DNA of 7,636 nucleotides from contig JAGRCC010000460.1 of NCBI GenBank assembly GCA_020433785.1, forward strand, positions 1 through 7,636, read 5' to 3'. Origin of the DNA: Anaerolineae bacterium (lineage in GTDB: Bacteria > Chloroflexota > Anaerolineae > 4572-78 > J111). Made by a program: the position numbers and the translations under genes. Shown piece after piece: positions 1-6,273 of the stretch (position 1 is the first letter of the stretch; every line of letters starts with the position of its first letter). The notes below the pieces were generated by a model. It was not told the DNA's origin, did no database searches, and was given only the letters and a program-made list of their open reading frames with translations.

Positions 1-18
1 TTTTGTTGAGGATAGCCT

Positions 19-47
19 ATTATACTCGTTGAGTTGCATTAAGTCAA
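19..47 (-). promoter_or_regulatory. Near-consensus sigma-70-type promoter reading leftward
   Basis: On the minus strand the sequence shows TTGACT (plus-strand 42-47) and a perfect TATAAT (19-24) separated by exactly 17 bases, matching 11 of 12 consensus positions. Transcription would start near position 12 and run out of the window, so the gene it serves is not visible. A short inverted repeat, GTTGA (28-32) and TCAAC (44-48), overlaps the -35 box and could be a regulator site, but it is short enough to be chance. Confidence 0.65.
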
Positions 48-120
48 CCTTGTACGCAGCACCCTTAACATGATTTAATGGGAATAACCTCCAATCTTGA
101 CCCGATTTGGTTCATTATAA

Positions 121-135
121 AACAATATTATTGTT
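121..135. repeat. 15-base perfect AT-rich palindrome
   Basis: AACAATA, one central T, then TATTGTT form a perfect 7-bp inverted repeat. The low GC content makes a stable hairpin unlikely, so a protein-binding site is the more likely role if it has one. It sits 10 bases before the second inverted repeat at 145-163, in the gap between the leftward and rightward promoters. Confidence 0.35.
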
Positions 136-144
136 CCGATGCAT

Positions 145-163
145 GTCATGACTATATCATGAC
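145..163. promoter_or_regulatory. Candidate operator: 19-base inverted repeat
   Basis: GTCATGA, a 5-base spacer CTATA, then TCATGAC form a perfect 7-bp inverted repeat. The core TCATGA is itself palindromic and so appears as two direct copies 11 bases apart, about one helical turn. This geometry is typical of sites for dimeric helix-turn-helix regulators. No regulator gene is in the window, so the assignment rests on symmetry and intergenic position only. Confidence 0.4.
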
Positions 164-245
164 CCCCATTAGCTTCCAATAGAGATTAAGTCCCACATTA
201 GGGCCGGCTAAACGTAATAAATTTTTAACTTTGCTAGCGCCAAAC

Positions 246-273
246 TTGGCAACACCTTAAATTCTGCTATCAT
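246..273 (+). promoter_or_regulatory. Probable promoter of the RNase D gene
   Basis: TTGGCA (246-251) and TATCAT (268-273) are separated by 16 bases, and the -10 box is preceded by TGC, which fits an extended -10 (TGn). The predicted start of transcription is near 280. That leaves about 60 bases of leader before the ATG at 343 but almost none before the GTG at 292. A short palindrome (GCCAA AC TTGGC, 239-250) overlaps the -35 box and could be a control site. Confidence 0.4.
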
Positions 274-342
274 AAGATCAATTATCAGAATGTGGCCCTA
301 AAACGCGATAGAACGTCATACAGAGGAATTTACCCGATAGCA

Positions 343-1497
343 ATGAATGCATCAATTCACTACACAGAACCGACTCTCCGCCCTGACTGGATAGATACAC
401 CGGCCGGTTTAGAAAAACTGATAAATGTGTTATCAAATGAGTCATTGGTTGCGGTTGATACCGAAAGCGACAGCCTGTACAGCTATTTTGAAAAAGTATG
501 CCTGATTCAGTTTTCGACTCAACACAACGACTACTTGGTCGATCCATTGGCCGTTGATGTGTCCGGCTTAGCCCCTTTTTTCGCCAACGCTTCAATTCAA
601 AAGATTTTTCATGCCGCCGAGTACGATTTTTTAAGCCTCAAACGGGATTATGGCTTTGAGTTTTTCAATTTGTTCGACACTATGCTGGCTGCTCGTATTT
701 TGGGCTGGTCCCACTATGGGTTGGGATCGTTGCTTAATAACCACTTTAATCTTAAGCTCGACAAACGATTTCAACGTTATAATTGGGGGCGGCGACCTAT
801 CAGCAAAAAAGCGCTCAATTATGCCTGTCTGGATACGCATTATCTGATTCCGCTGCGTGAAATCCAAATCCGGGCTCTTAATGAGCAAAACCGCCTACAA
901 GAAGCGGATGAAGCCTTCGAGCGCATGACTCAGGTTGAGCCAACGATAAAAACCTTTGACCCCGACGACTTTTGGCGTGTTAAGAATTCAAGAGAACTGC
1001 ATCCCCCGGAACAAGCCGTGCTGCGGGAGCTATTTGTTCTGCGCGATAAAATTGCTCGCAAGCTTGATCGTCCGGCATTCAAGGTGATGAACGACGCGTC
1101 TCTGGTGGAATTAGCCCGAGTTCAACCGTCGAGCTTGAATGCGCTTAAACAAACTAAAGGTTTGGGCAGTAAACTGATCCAACACAATGGGTTGGAAATC
1201 TTAGAGGCGATAAGTCACGGCCAAATGGCTCCTCCGCCCAAATACCCAGCCAGCCATCATCACCGTCCTGACGATCGTATTTTGAACCGGTATGAACTGC
1301 TGCGTCGGTGGCGCAATGAGTTGGCCGCCTCTCGTGGGGTTGAGCCGGATGTGATTATGAATAATCAAGCGTTGATGAGCATCGCCAAAAAAAATCCCCG
1401 GACCATGGGCACGTTGACCAAAATCGGGGTTTTGGGTGACTGGCAGCGAGAAACTTACGGACAACGCCTGCTTCAGGTCTTAAATGGTCAAAGTTAG
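343..1497 (+). CDS. rnd: Ribonuclease D (DEDDy 3'-5' exoribonuclease with HRDC domains)
   Basis: A 384-residue 3'-5' exoribonuclease, close to the usual RNase D length; the family trims 3' ends of tRNA precursors and other small stable RNAs in the cytoplasm. All DEDDy signature residues are visible: Asp39 and Glu41 (VAVDTES), Asp95 (FHAAEYDFL), and Tyr160 with Asp164 (NYACLDTHYL), the YxxxD form of motif III. An HRDC domain covers about residues 220-290 and a second, weaker one about 315-380, the order seen in E. coli RNase D. I chose the ATG at 343. An in-frame GTG at 292 would add 17 unconserved residues, has no ribosome site and lies almost at the predicted transcription start. AGAGGA at 322-327 is the nearest Shine-Dalgarno candidate, spaced a little far (15 bases). 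It is the only plus-strand gene, converges on the HAD gene with a 4-base overlap of stops, and looks less GC-rich than its neighbours. Confidence 0.92.
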   Translation: MNASIHYTEPTLRPDWIDTPAGLEKLINVLSNESLVAVDTESDSLYSYFEKVCLIQFSTQHNDYLVDPLAVDVSGLAPFFANASIQKIFHAAEYDFLSLKRDYGFEFFNLFDTMLAARILGWSHYGLGSLLNNHFNLKLDKRFQRYNWGRRPISKKALNYACLDTHYLIPLREIQIRALNEQNRLQEADEAFERMTQVEPTIKTFDPDDFWRVKNSRELHPPEQAVLRELFVLRDKIARKLDRPAFKVMNDASLVELARVQPSSLNALKQTKGLGSKLIQHNGLEILEAISHGQMAPPPKYPASHHHRPDDRILNRYELLRRWRNELAASRGVEPDVIMNNQALMSIAKKNPRTMGTLTKIGVLGDWQRETYGQRLLQVLNGQS

Positions 1498-2219
1498 GGC
1501 TGATTTAGGCCCAGCAGGGTTAACAACTCGGTCAATTGGCTGATTTCGAGAACCCCTTCCGGCGGCTCTGTTCGATTTTTGGTATCGATCAGCACTGGCG
1601 TTAGCCCCGCCGCCACTGCTCCACCGATATCGGTCTCCAAATTGTCGCCGATGAAGAGCACCTCCGCTAGGGACGGTTGCCCGGCCATATCCAGTGCACA
1701 CTCAAACACCCGCCGATCCGGTTTGTGATATCCGGCTTCCTCCGAAACAACAACAAAATCGACATATTCAGCCAATCGATATTTATCGATTTTGCGGCGC
1801 TGCAAGTGAATGTAGCCGTTCGTCAAAATGCCGAGGGTATAATGCGGCCTGAGCTTTTCCAAAACAGCATAGGTATCCACAAAGGGGACGGCCTCTTCTA
1901 ACACTAACTCAACCCAGCAGTCTAACATCGGTCCGGCCAGAGCCGGGTCCGCCCCAAGGGTGCGCAGGGTGTTAGCATAGGCGTATTTGGCTGCTGTCTG
2001 GCCGTCGAGCGCGCGATCGACCATCATATGCCACATGTCGTAGCTTTTAGCCCAGAAACAATCGAAAAATTCGTCGGCGGTTAGCGGGGCGAGCCTGTCG
2101 GCAAACCGGGCAAATAGGGCATCGCAGATGGTGCTCAACTGCCAAGTGTGCTCGATGAGGGTACCATCCATATCGAATATAATTGTGCTGATGTGGTTGT
2201 AATTTTGAAGTTGACTCAT
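1494..2219 (-). CDS. HAD-superfamily hydrolase (subfamily I, phosphatase-like)
   Basis: A 241-residue soluble haloacid dehalogenase-type phosphohydrolase. Motif I is DMDGT (nucleophile Asp16, acid/base Asp18), motif II is Thr133 in LTNG, motif III is Lys166 in YHKPD, and motif IV is GDNLETDIGGA with Asp192 and Asp197. The helical insert between motifs I and II (about 22-110) is a type I cap. The overall pattern resembles YjjG-like nucleotidases and phosphoglycolate-phosphatase-type enzymes, but the substrate cannot be read from the sequence. Its ATG overlaps the TGA of the upstream M16 gene as ATGA, which suggests translational coupling, and GGTGA lies 7 bases ahead of the start. It is the last gene of the apparent M16-M16-HAD unit. 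No terminator hairpin is visible before the convergent RNase D gene, so the two transcripts probably run into each other. Confidence 0.88.
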   Translation of the reverse strand: MSQLQNYNHISTIIFDMDGTLIEHTWQLSTICDALFARFADRLAPLTADEFFDCFWAKSYDMWHMMVDRALDGQTAAKYAYANTLRTLGADPALAGPMLDCWVELVLEEAVPFVDTYAVLEKLRPHYTLGILTNGYIHLQRRKIDKYRLAEYVDFVVVSEEAGYHKPDRRVFECALDMAGQPSLAEVLFIGDNLETDIGGAVAAGLTPVLIDTKNRTEPPEGVLEISQLTELLTLLGLNQP

Positions 2220-3472
2220 GTCTCAGTCACCGGGCCGGCAATCGAGAGGGCATAGACGTCATCACTCAGATATTTATGAGCTGCCGCCTGAATCTCAGCC
2301 GGCGTGATGGCGTTGATCAAGCCGGGATAGCGGGCGATGAAATCGTCGCCTAGTTGATAGATATGTATCTGTAGCAGCGTACTGGCCACGCCTTCATTGG
2401 TTTCCAACTGAAGCGGCAGACTCCCGGTTAGATAGGCTTTGGCATCGGCTAGTTCTTGATCGCTAACCGGCTCGGTGCGGAAACGACGTACTTCGGCCAG
2501 GATCAGGTCGATGGCGCGATCCACGTTGTCGGGATTGACGCCGGCATAGATGGACCACGGTTCCGGCCCCAGCCCCCCCATCAGCGATGTTCGGGCGTAA
2601 TAAGCCAGCCCGTTCTGATCGCGCACAATCTGACCGATGCGCCCACCCAAACCTAGCTGCCCCAATATAGTATCGCCGACATAAGCGGCGTAGAAATCAT
2701 CGTCGGTGCGTTTGGGGCCAATATTGCCCAGCATCAAATCGGATTGCGATTTATGGGGAACCGCTTTGATGTGCCGAACGCGCTTGGTCAGGGGATGAGG
2801 CTTGGGTACCGTTGGATCGGGTGGCGGATGACCGGGCTGCCACTGGCCTAACGTGGCGTCCAAAACTTGATAAACCGCCTGGCTGATCACATCACCGACC
2901 ACCACAAAAATGCCTTCGTGAGGATGAATATTTTGGTAGAAATCCAATAAATCGGCTTGGGTGAGGCCCTCGACGCTTTCCAGCGTGCCGCTAAAGGGCC
3001 GGCCATAGGGATGGTCGAGGCCGTAGAGGCTTTCTCTAAAATAGAGCTGTGCCAGCCCGCGGGTGCTCTCTTGCAATTCGCGCAGCCCGGTGATGAGCTG
3101 CCCGCGCACCCGCTCGATCTCCTCGGGAGGGAAAGTCGGCCCGGTCAGCCCATCGACCATCAACCCTACTAACAAGTCGAAATCTTCGGAGAGGCTTTTG
3201 CTGCTAACCGTCGTTAAGTGGCGGCCGCAGTTAAACCGCAGCATCGCCCCAACCGACTCAACGATCTCGTTGATCTCAGCAAAGGTGTGACGAGCCGTTC
3301 CACGTCCCATTAAACTGGTGGTAAACGCGGCCAGACCGGTTTTTTTCGGTGGATCGAGATTAGCACCTCCACTCAACCGACCGTGAATAACCACACTTTG
3401 CGTATGATGGTTTTCTTTGACAATGAGTTTTATCCCGTTCGAGAGGGTGTATGATTGAAAGGTTAAATCCAC
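2216..3472 (-). CDS. M16B peptidase-like subunit without zinc site (non-catalytic partner)
   Basis: A 418-residue M16-family protein of normal M16B length, with the two-domain pattern (SNGIKLIVKE strand near the start, GGANLD, second-domain core after about 240). It lacks the zinc motif: where active members have HxxEH it reads AFTTS (residues 49-53), so both His and the Glu are replaced. It keeps the C-terminal-domain Arg284 and Tyr291 (VRDQNGLAYY), the Arg/Tyr pair that holds substrate in this family. This is the pattern known for the non-catalytic subunit of heterodimeric M16B peptidases. The gene starts at GTG, backed by GGAG 6 bases upstream. It follows the zinc-bearing M16 gene after 53 bases and overlaps the HAD gene by 4. 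No signal peptide or membrane segment is evident, so it is probably cytoplasmic. Confidence 0.88.
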   Translation of the reverse strand: MDLTFQSYTLSNGIKLIVKENHHTQSVVIHGRLSGGANLDPPKKTGLAAFTTSLMGRGTARHTFAEINEIVESVGAMLRFNCGRHLTTVSSKSLSEDFDLLVGLMVDGLTGPTFPPEEIERVRGQLITGLRELQESTRGLAQLYFRESLYGLDHPYGRPFSGTLESVEGLTQADLLDFYQNIHPHEGIFVVVGDVISQAVYQVLDATLGQWQPGHPPPDPTVPKPHPLTKRVRHIKAVPHKSQSDLMLGNIGPKRTDDDFYAAYVGDTILGQLGLGGRIGQIVRDQNGLAYYARTSLMGGLGPEPWSIYAGVNPDNVDRAIDLILAEVRRFRTEPVSDQELADAKAYLTGSLPLQLETNEGVASTLLQIHIYQLGDDFIARYPGLINAITPAEIQAAAHKYLSDDVYALSIAGPVTET

Positions 3473-3478
3473 AAATTA

Positions 3479-3482
3479 CTCC
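3479..3482 (-). promoter_or_regulatory. Ribosome binding site for the zinc-less M16 gene (GTG start)
   Basis: On the minus strand GGAG lies 6 bases before the GTG at 3470-3472. There is no nearby in-frame ATG, and the protein begins at the expected first strand of the M16 fold, so this site decides the start. Confidence 0.65.
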
Positions 3483-3525
3483 GGTTTTAAAGTTTGGCGG
3501 GTGAGTTCGATTTGATTTAGATGGA

Positions 3526-4797
3526 TCAATTTTCGGTTGGTTCGAACCAGCCCACTGTGCGATTTGAAGTGCGCAGGTATTTCCGGGCGGCTTGCTGAAT
3601 ATCGTCGGCTGTAACCGCCGCCAGTTTATCCTCCAACGTGTCGAACTGCCGCCAATCGCCGAGCATTTCCAGCCAACCTAACCAGCGCGCCTGGTTGCTG
3701 ACCCGTTCCATGGTGTAGGCCAATTGGGCCCGGGTTTGTTTGAGCACTTTGGCTAATTCAGCCGCAGAAACCGGTTCTTCTTTTAGCCGCTCGATCTCTG
3801 TTTCAAGGGCCGCTTCAAATTCGGCCAAAGTATGCCCGTGGCGAATCGTGCCGTCAAAACTGATCGTGCCCGGATCGATGCTGGGGTGGTACCCAGCGCT
3901 GGCATCGACGGCGATCTCGGTTTCTACCAACGCGCGATAGAGGCGGGCGCTGCGATGAGTTGCCGGACCACCAAAACCTGCCCCGGACAGGACCGCCTCC
4001 AGCATCAACAGAGTAAAGGCGTCGGGATGAGAGCCTTCACACACGTGGTAAACCGCCTGAAAATAGGCGGTTTTGCCCGGCCGGCGGATCACGACGCGTC
4101 GTTCGCTTTGCTGGGTTGGCTCTCTAATCGTGACCGGCGGGGGCGTCGGACCGGCCGGAATCGGGCCAAAGAGTTCGTCAATTCGCCGGCGCACCTTATC
4201 AACTTCAATGTCACCGATAATGACCAATACGGCGTTGTGAGGCCCGTAGTATGTTTTGTAATGCTGAAAGAGGTCATCGCGAGTGATCTGATGCAGATCA
4301 TCCTTCCAGCCGATGACCATTGTGCCATAGGGATGAACATGAAACGCGGTCGCTTTGACTTCTTCATGCAGCGCCCAAGCCGGATTATTTTCGTGACCCT
4401 CGCGCTCAGAGATAATGACCGTCCGTTCACTGGTTACTTCATCGGGATCGATCAGCGCGTTGGCCATGCGGTCGCTCTCGATGCGTAGGCCCAGGTCCAG
4501 TCGATCGGCGGGGAGAGTTTCAAAATAGGCGGTATAATCCTGACTGGTAAATCCATTTAGTACGCCGCCGTTGCGATTGACCTCTAGCATAATCCGACCC
4601 TTGGGGAACGTTGGCGTGCCTTTGAACATCATATGTTCGACCCAATGGGAGATGCCGGTTTTGCCGGCTTGCTCATTACGCGCCCCGACCCGATACCAGA
4701 TCCAGTGACTGACCACCGGTGCCGTATGCACCGGTTTAAGCAAAACGCGCAGGCCGTTTTTCAATTTATAATCGATCACAGCGTTTTGGACTGACAA
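3526..4797 (-). CDS. M16B zinc metallopeptidase, catalytic subunit (TTG start)
   Basis: A 423-residue zinc peptidase of the pitrilysin/insulinase clan, M16B size class. The inverted zinc motif HWVEH gives His51, Glu54 and His55. Glu131 (ISERE), 80 residues after His51, fits the distal zinc ligand. The second domain begins near 225. In the segment where M16 proteins usually have GLAY before a Ser-rich strand, this protein reads EIAVDAS, so the Tyr of the Arg/Tyr pair is replaced by Val297; the adjacent zinc-less subunit supplies that pair. The two probably form a heterodimer that degrades unfolded peptides or small proteins in the cytoplasm (no signal peptide seen). I place the start at the TTG at 4795-4797, five bases after a full AAGGAG. 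An ATG at 4825-4827 and another TTG at 4843-4845 are in frame but lack ribosome sites and would add unconserved residues. Confidence 0.9.
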   Translation of the reverse strand: MSVQNAVIDYKLKNGLRVLLKPVHTAPVVSHWIWYRVGARNEQAGKTGISHWVEHMMFKGTPTFPKGRIMLEVNRNGGVLNGFTSQDYTAYFETLPADRLDLGLRIESDRMANALIDPDEVTSERTVIISEREGHENNPAWALHEEVKATAFHVHPYGTMVIGWKDDLHQITRDDLFQHYKTYYGPHNAVLVIIGDIEVDKVRRRIDELFGPIPAGPTPPPVTIREPTQQSERRVVIRRPGKTAYFQAVYHVCEGSHPDAFTLLMLEAVLSGAGFGGPATHRSARLYRALVETEIAVDASAGYHPSIDPGTISFDGTIRHGHTLAEFEAALETEIERLKEEPVSAAELAKVLKQTRAQLAYTMERVSNQARWLGWLEMLGDWRQFDTLEDKLAAVTADDIQQAARKYLRTSNRTVGWFEPTEN

Positions 4798-4802
4798 GAG
4801 AA

Positions 4803-4808
4803 CTCCTT
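4803..4808 (-). promoter_or_regulatory. Strong Shine-Dalgarno deciding a TTG start
   Basis: The minus strand reads AAGGAG, five bases, then TTG. This is the best ribosome site in the window, and the protein that follows (SVQNAVIDYKLKNGLRV) starts where M16 proteins normally start. It argues against the upstream in-frame ATG at 4825-4827. Confidence 0.7.
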
Positions 4809-4840
4809 CGGAAATATAGAGGAGCATCAAGGCTCGTTTT

Positions 4841-4858
4841 GACAAAGCAAGCTTTGTC
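4841..4858. repeat. 18-base perfect palindrome (GACAAAGC AA GCTTTGTC)
   Basis: A perfect 8-bp inverted repeat around a 2-base centre, in the gap between the M20 and M16 genes. It overlaps the longer in-frame extension of the M16 ORF, which is another reason to think that extension is not translated. It lies 15 bases from the 53-bp element at 4874-4926 and may be part of the same dispersed repeat. Neither strand shows a T-run directly after it, so it is not a clear intrinsic terminator. Confidence 0.6.
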
Positions 4859-4873
4859 GCTCCTGAATAAAAA

Positions 4874-4926
4874 GTTGGTAGTCATCGCCTTAGCGATGCT
4901 TCAGCCCTAAAGGGCTTACTATGAAC
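4874..4926. repeat. 53-bp intergenic element: terminal inverted repeats with two internal stem-loops
   Basis: The ends are GTTGGTAGT (4874-4882) and ACTATGAAC (4918-4926), inverted repeats matching at 7 of 9 positions. Inside are two perfect stem-loops: CATCGC CTTA GCGATG (4883-4898) and AGCCCT AA AGGGCT (4903-4916). This compact, symmetric build in an intergenic gap resembles non-coding dispersed elements (REP- or MITE-like). Only one full copy is visible here, so mobility or dispersal is inferred. A shorter related stretch appears at 4950-4967 inside the end of the M20 gene. Confidence 0.55.
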
Positions 4927-4944
4927 GATGTAGTGAACTGCGAA

Positions 4945-6144
4945 TTACGCCGCTTCAGCTAAGGCGGTTATGAGAGCAAAATAAGCTATTACGGCTTCTT
5001 CCATCTGGACCAGGCTGATCCGTTCCTGATTGGTATGAGCGAGCTTTTCATCGCCCGGGCCAAAACCAACCGTCGGGATACCACCGGTCATAAGATGCCC
5101 ACCGTCGGTCGCGAAGCGCCAGATATCGATGCCATCGTCTCGTCCCAAAGCCGATACCAGCGCCTGGTGAGCCGCTTGGACAAACTGATCCTCTTCCGGC
5201 AGTAGGTAAGACGGAAAAATGGCAGGGATCTCCTGAGTGAGGCCGGTATAGGTTGTAAACTCTTGGCTTTTAATCACCACAGTCACATTTTGATCGAGTT
5301 CTTCTATTGAGGTGACCAGGTTTTCTACCTTGCTGACGATATCTTCAGGCGCTTCACCGGCAACATTGCGCCAATCCAACGTCAGATAAACGCGCCCGGG
5401 AATCACATTAGGACTAAGCTGGTCGGTAGCGTACAGGGTAGGCACTACGGTTGAGGAGCCAAGCGTCTTATCGTAGGCCATGGACAGATCGGGTAGGTGG
5501 GTCAAAAACGCCGCCGCCGCATAGTGAGGATTGATCCCCAGATGAGGCGCGCTAGCGTGCGCCGAATGGCCTTCAAACGTTACCCGCAGTTCTACCCGGC
5601 CCCGGTGCCCGCGACGAAGCGTATTATTACTCGGTTCGCCGCAAATGGCGGCATGGGCGCTCAAGTGGGTGATTAAATGTTGGGTGCCCAACCCGCCGAT
5701 CTCTTCCATAACGGGCACGGTCATGTAAACATCACCGGGCGGTTTTAAATGGAGCCGATTAAAAAGAGACGTGGCATAAATCATACAAGCGACTGGCCCT
5801 TTCATATCGACCGAAGCCCGGCCCCACAGTTCGCCGTCCACAATTTGACTGCTAAAGGGGGGGTATGGCCAGCCGTCTTGGGGGCCTGCATCGACATGAT
5901 CCATGTGGCCGTTTAAGAGTATCGTCGGGCCATCGCCGCCCTCAACTTTGCCGATAATATTGCCAACCTGATCGCGCCAGACCTCGTCGAAGCCCAAATT
6001 GTTCATTTCATTTTGAATAATTTCAGCCACATCGCCTTCTTGGCCCGGTAAACTGGGCGTGGCGACAATGTGTTGAGTAAAATCAACCAAGGCCGGCTGA
6101 GAGTCTCGTACGGCTAACTGAATAGTTTCAAACGGTAAATCCAT
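4945..6144 (-). CDS. M20-family metallohydrolase (ArgE/DapE/YgeY-like)
   Basis: A cytoplasmic two-metal amidohydrolase of about 400 residues, the usual M20 length. Numbering from the GTG at 6153, the metal and catalytic residues are His83 and Asp85 (NGHMDHVD), Asp116 (ASVDMKG), Glu150-Glu151 (VMEEIGG), Glu173 (CGEPS) and His373 (LAHTNQE). The dimerisation (lid) domain carries GHSAH (196-200). RRGHRGRVELRV and FATDGGH...GFGPGDE resemble YgeY-type hydrolases and [amino-group carrier] deacetylases more than classical carboxypeptidase G2. The substrate (N-acyl amino acid, dipeptide or similar) cannot be fixed. I prefer the ATG at 6142-6144 (399 residues): GGGA is 11 bases before it but only 2 bases before the alternative GTG at 6151-6153. 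The gene follows a terminator, so it needs its own promoter, which I could not identify. Its last codons overlap a repeat-like sequence. Confidence 0.9.
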   Translation of the reverse strand: MDLPFETIQLAVRDSQPALVDFTQHIVATPSLPGQEGDVAEIIQNEMNNLGFDEVWRDQVGNIIGKVEGGDGPTILLNGHMDHVDAGPQDGWPYPPFSSQIVDGELWGRASVDMKGPVACMIYATSLFNRLHLKPPGDVYMTVPVMEEIGGLGTQHLITHLSAHAAICGEPSNNTLRRGHRGRVELRVTFEGHSAHASAPHLGINPHYAAAAFLTHLPDLSMAYDKTLGSSTVVPTLYATDQLSPNVIPGRVYLTLDWRNVAGEAPEDIVSKVENLVTSIEELDQNVTVVIKSQEFTTYTGLTQEIPAIFPSYLLPEEDQFVQAAHQALVSALGRDDGIDIWRFATDGGHLMTGGIPTVGFGPGDEKLAHTNQERISLVQMEEAVIAYFALITALAEAA

Positions 6145-6174
6145 TTTGGCCACAATCCCGTTTCTAAATTAGAT

Positions 6175-6205
6175 AAAAAAGCAGTGTTACCGGAGGCAAC
6201 ACTGC
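6175..6205 (-). terminator. Intrinsic terminator after the response regulator gene
   Basis: A perfect 8-bp stem, GCAGTGTT (6181-6188) with AACACTGC (6198-6205), encloses a 9-base loop. On the minus strand it is followed at once by six T residues (plus-strand A-run 6175-6180). It lies about 70 bases past the response regulator stop and before the M20 start, so it separates those two transcription units. The other strand has no T-run, so it works in one direction only. Confidence 0.85.
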
Positions 6206-6273
6206 TCAAAAGGCCTATCAACTTTTACCCGAAAAGCTGGTTTTACAAGTTCGCCGCCAGTAAACTGGGTTGG

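Larger units (their letters stand above)
1..342. other. AT-rich non-coding region upstream of the RNase D gene
   Basis: No convincing protein-coding frame or RNA gene is visible here. The stretch is clearly richer in A and T than the genes to the right. It contains a leftward promoter at 19-47, a 15-base perfect palindrome at 121-135, a 19-base inverted repeat at 145-163 and a probable rightward promoter at 246-273, each listed separately. The leftward promoter implies that a divergent gene lies beyond the left edge, so this is best read as a divergent intergenic regulatory region. The left limit of that region is not in the window. Confidence 0.6.

Noticed and set aside
97..121. TTGACC (97-102) with TATAAA (116-121) as a plus-strand promoter
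   Set aside because: The spacer is only 13 bases, too short for a normal sigma-70-type promoter, and no -10 box is found at 16-18 bases.
292..342. GTG at 292 as the RNase D start
   Set aside because: It has no Shine-Dalgarno, would lie about 12 bases from the predicted transcription start, and adds 17 residues unlike the family. The ATG at 343 fits the usual N-terminus.
2216..3472. Zinc-less M16 gene as a decayed pseudogene
   Set aside because: The frame is full length, has a good ribosome site, is coupled to the next gene and keeps the Arg/Tyr pair. This is the expected state of a non-catalytic M16B partner.
3832..4488. Plus-strand open frame of 218 codons antisense to the catalytic M16 gene
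   Set aside because: It mirrors a gene with intact family motifs on the other strand, has no recognisable domain and its composition is what an antisense shadow in moderately GC-rich DNA gives.
4798..4840. TATATT before the catalytic M16 gene as a promoter -10 box
   Set aside because: No acceptable -35 hexamer lies 16-18 bases upstream; the nearest TTG-containing boxes are spaced 6 or 21 bases away.
6154..6200. Possible M20 promoter overlapping the terminator (TTGCCT, 17 bases, TTATCT on the minus strand)
   Set aside because: The -10 match is poor and the bases are already explained by the terminator stem and T-run.
6257..6268. Short palindrome CCAGT AA ACTGG between the response regulator stop and the terminator
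   Set aside because: The arms are only 5 bp with a 2-base centre and no T-run follows, so it cannot be told from chance.
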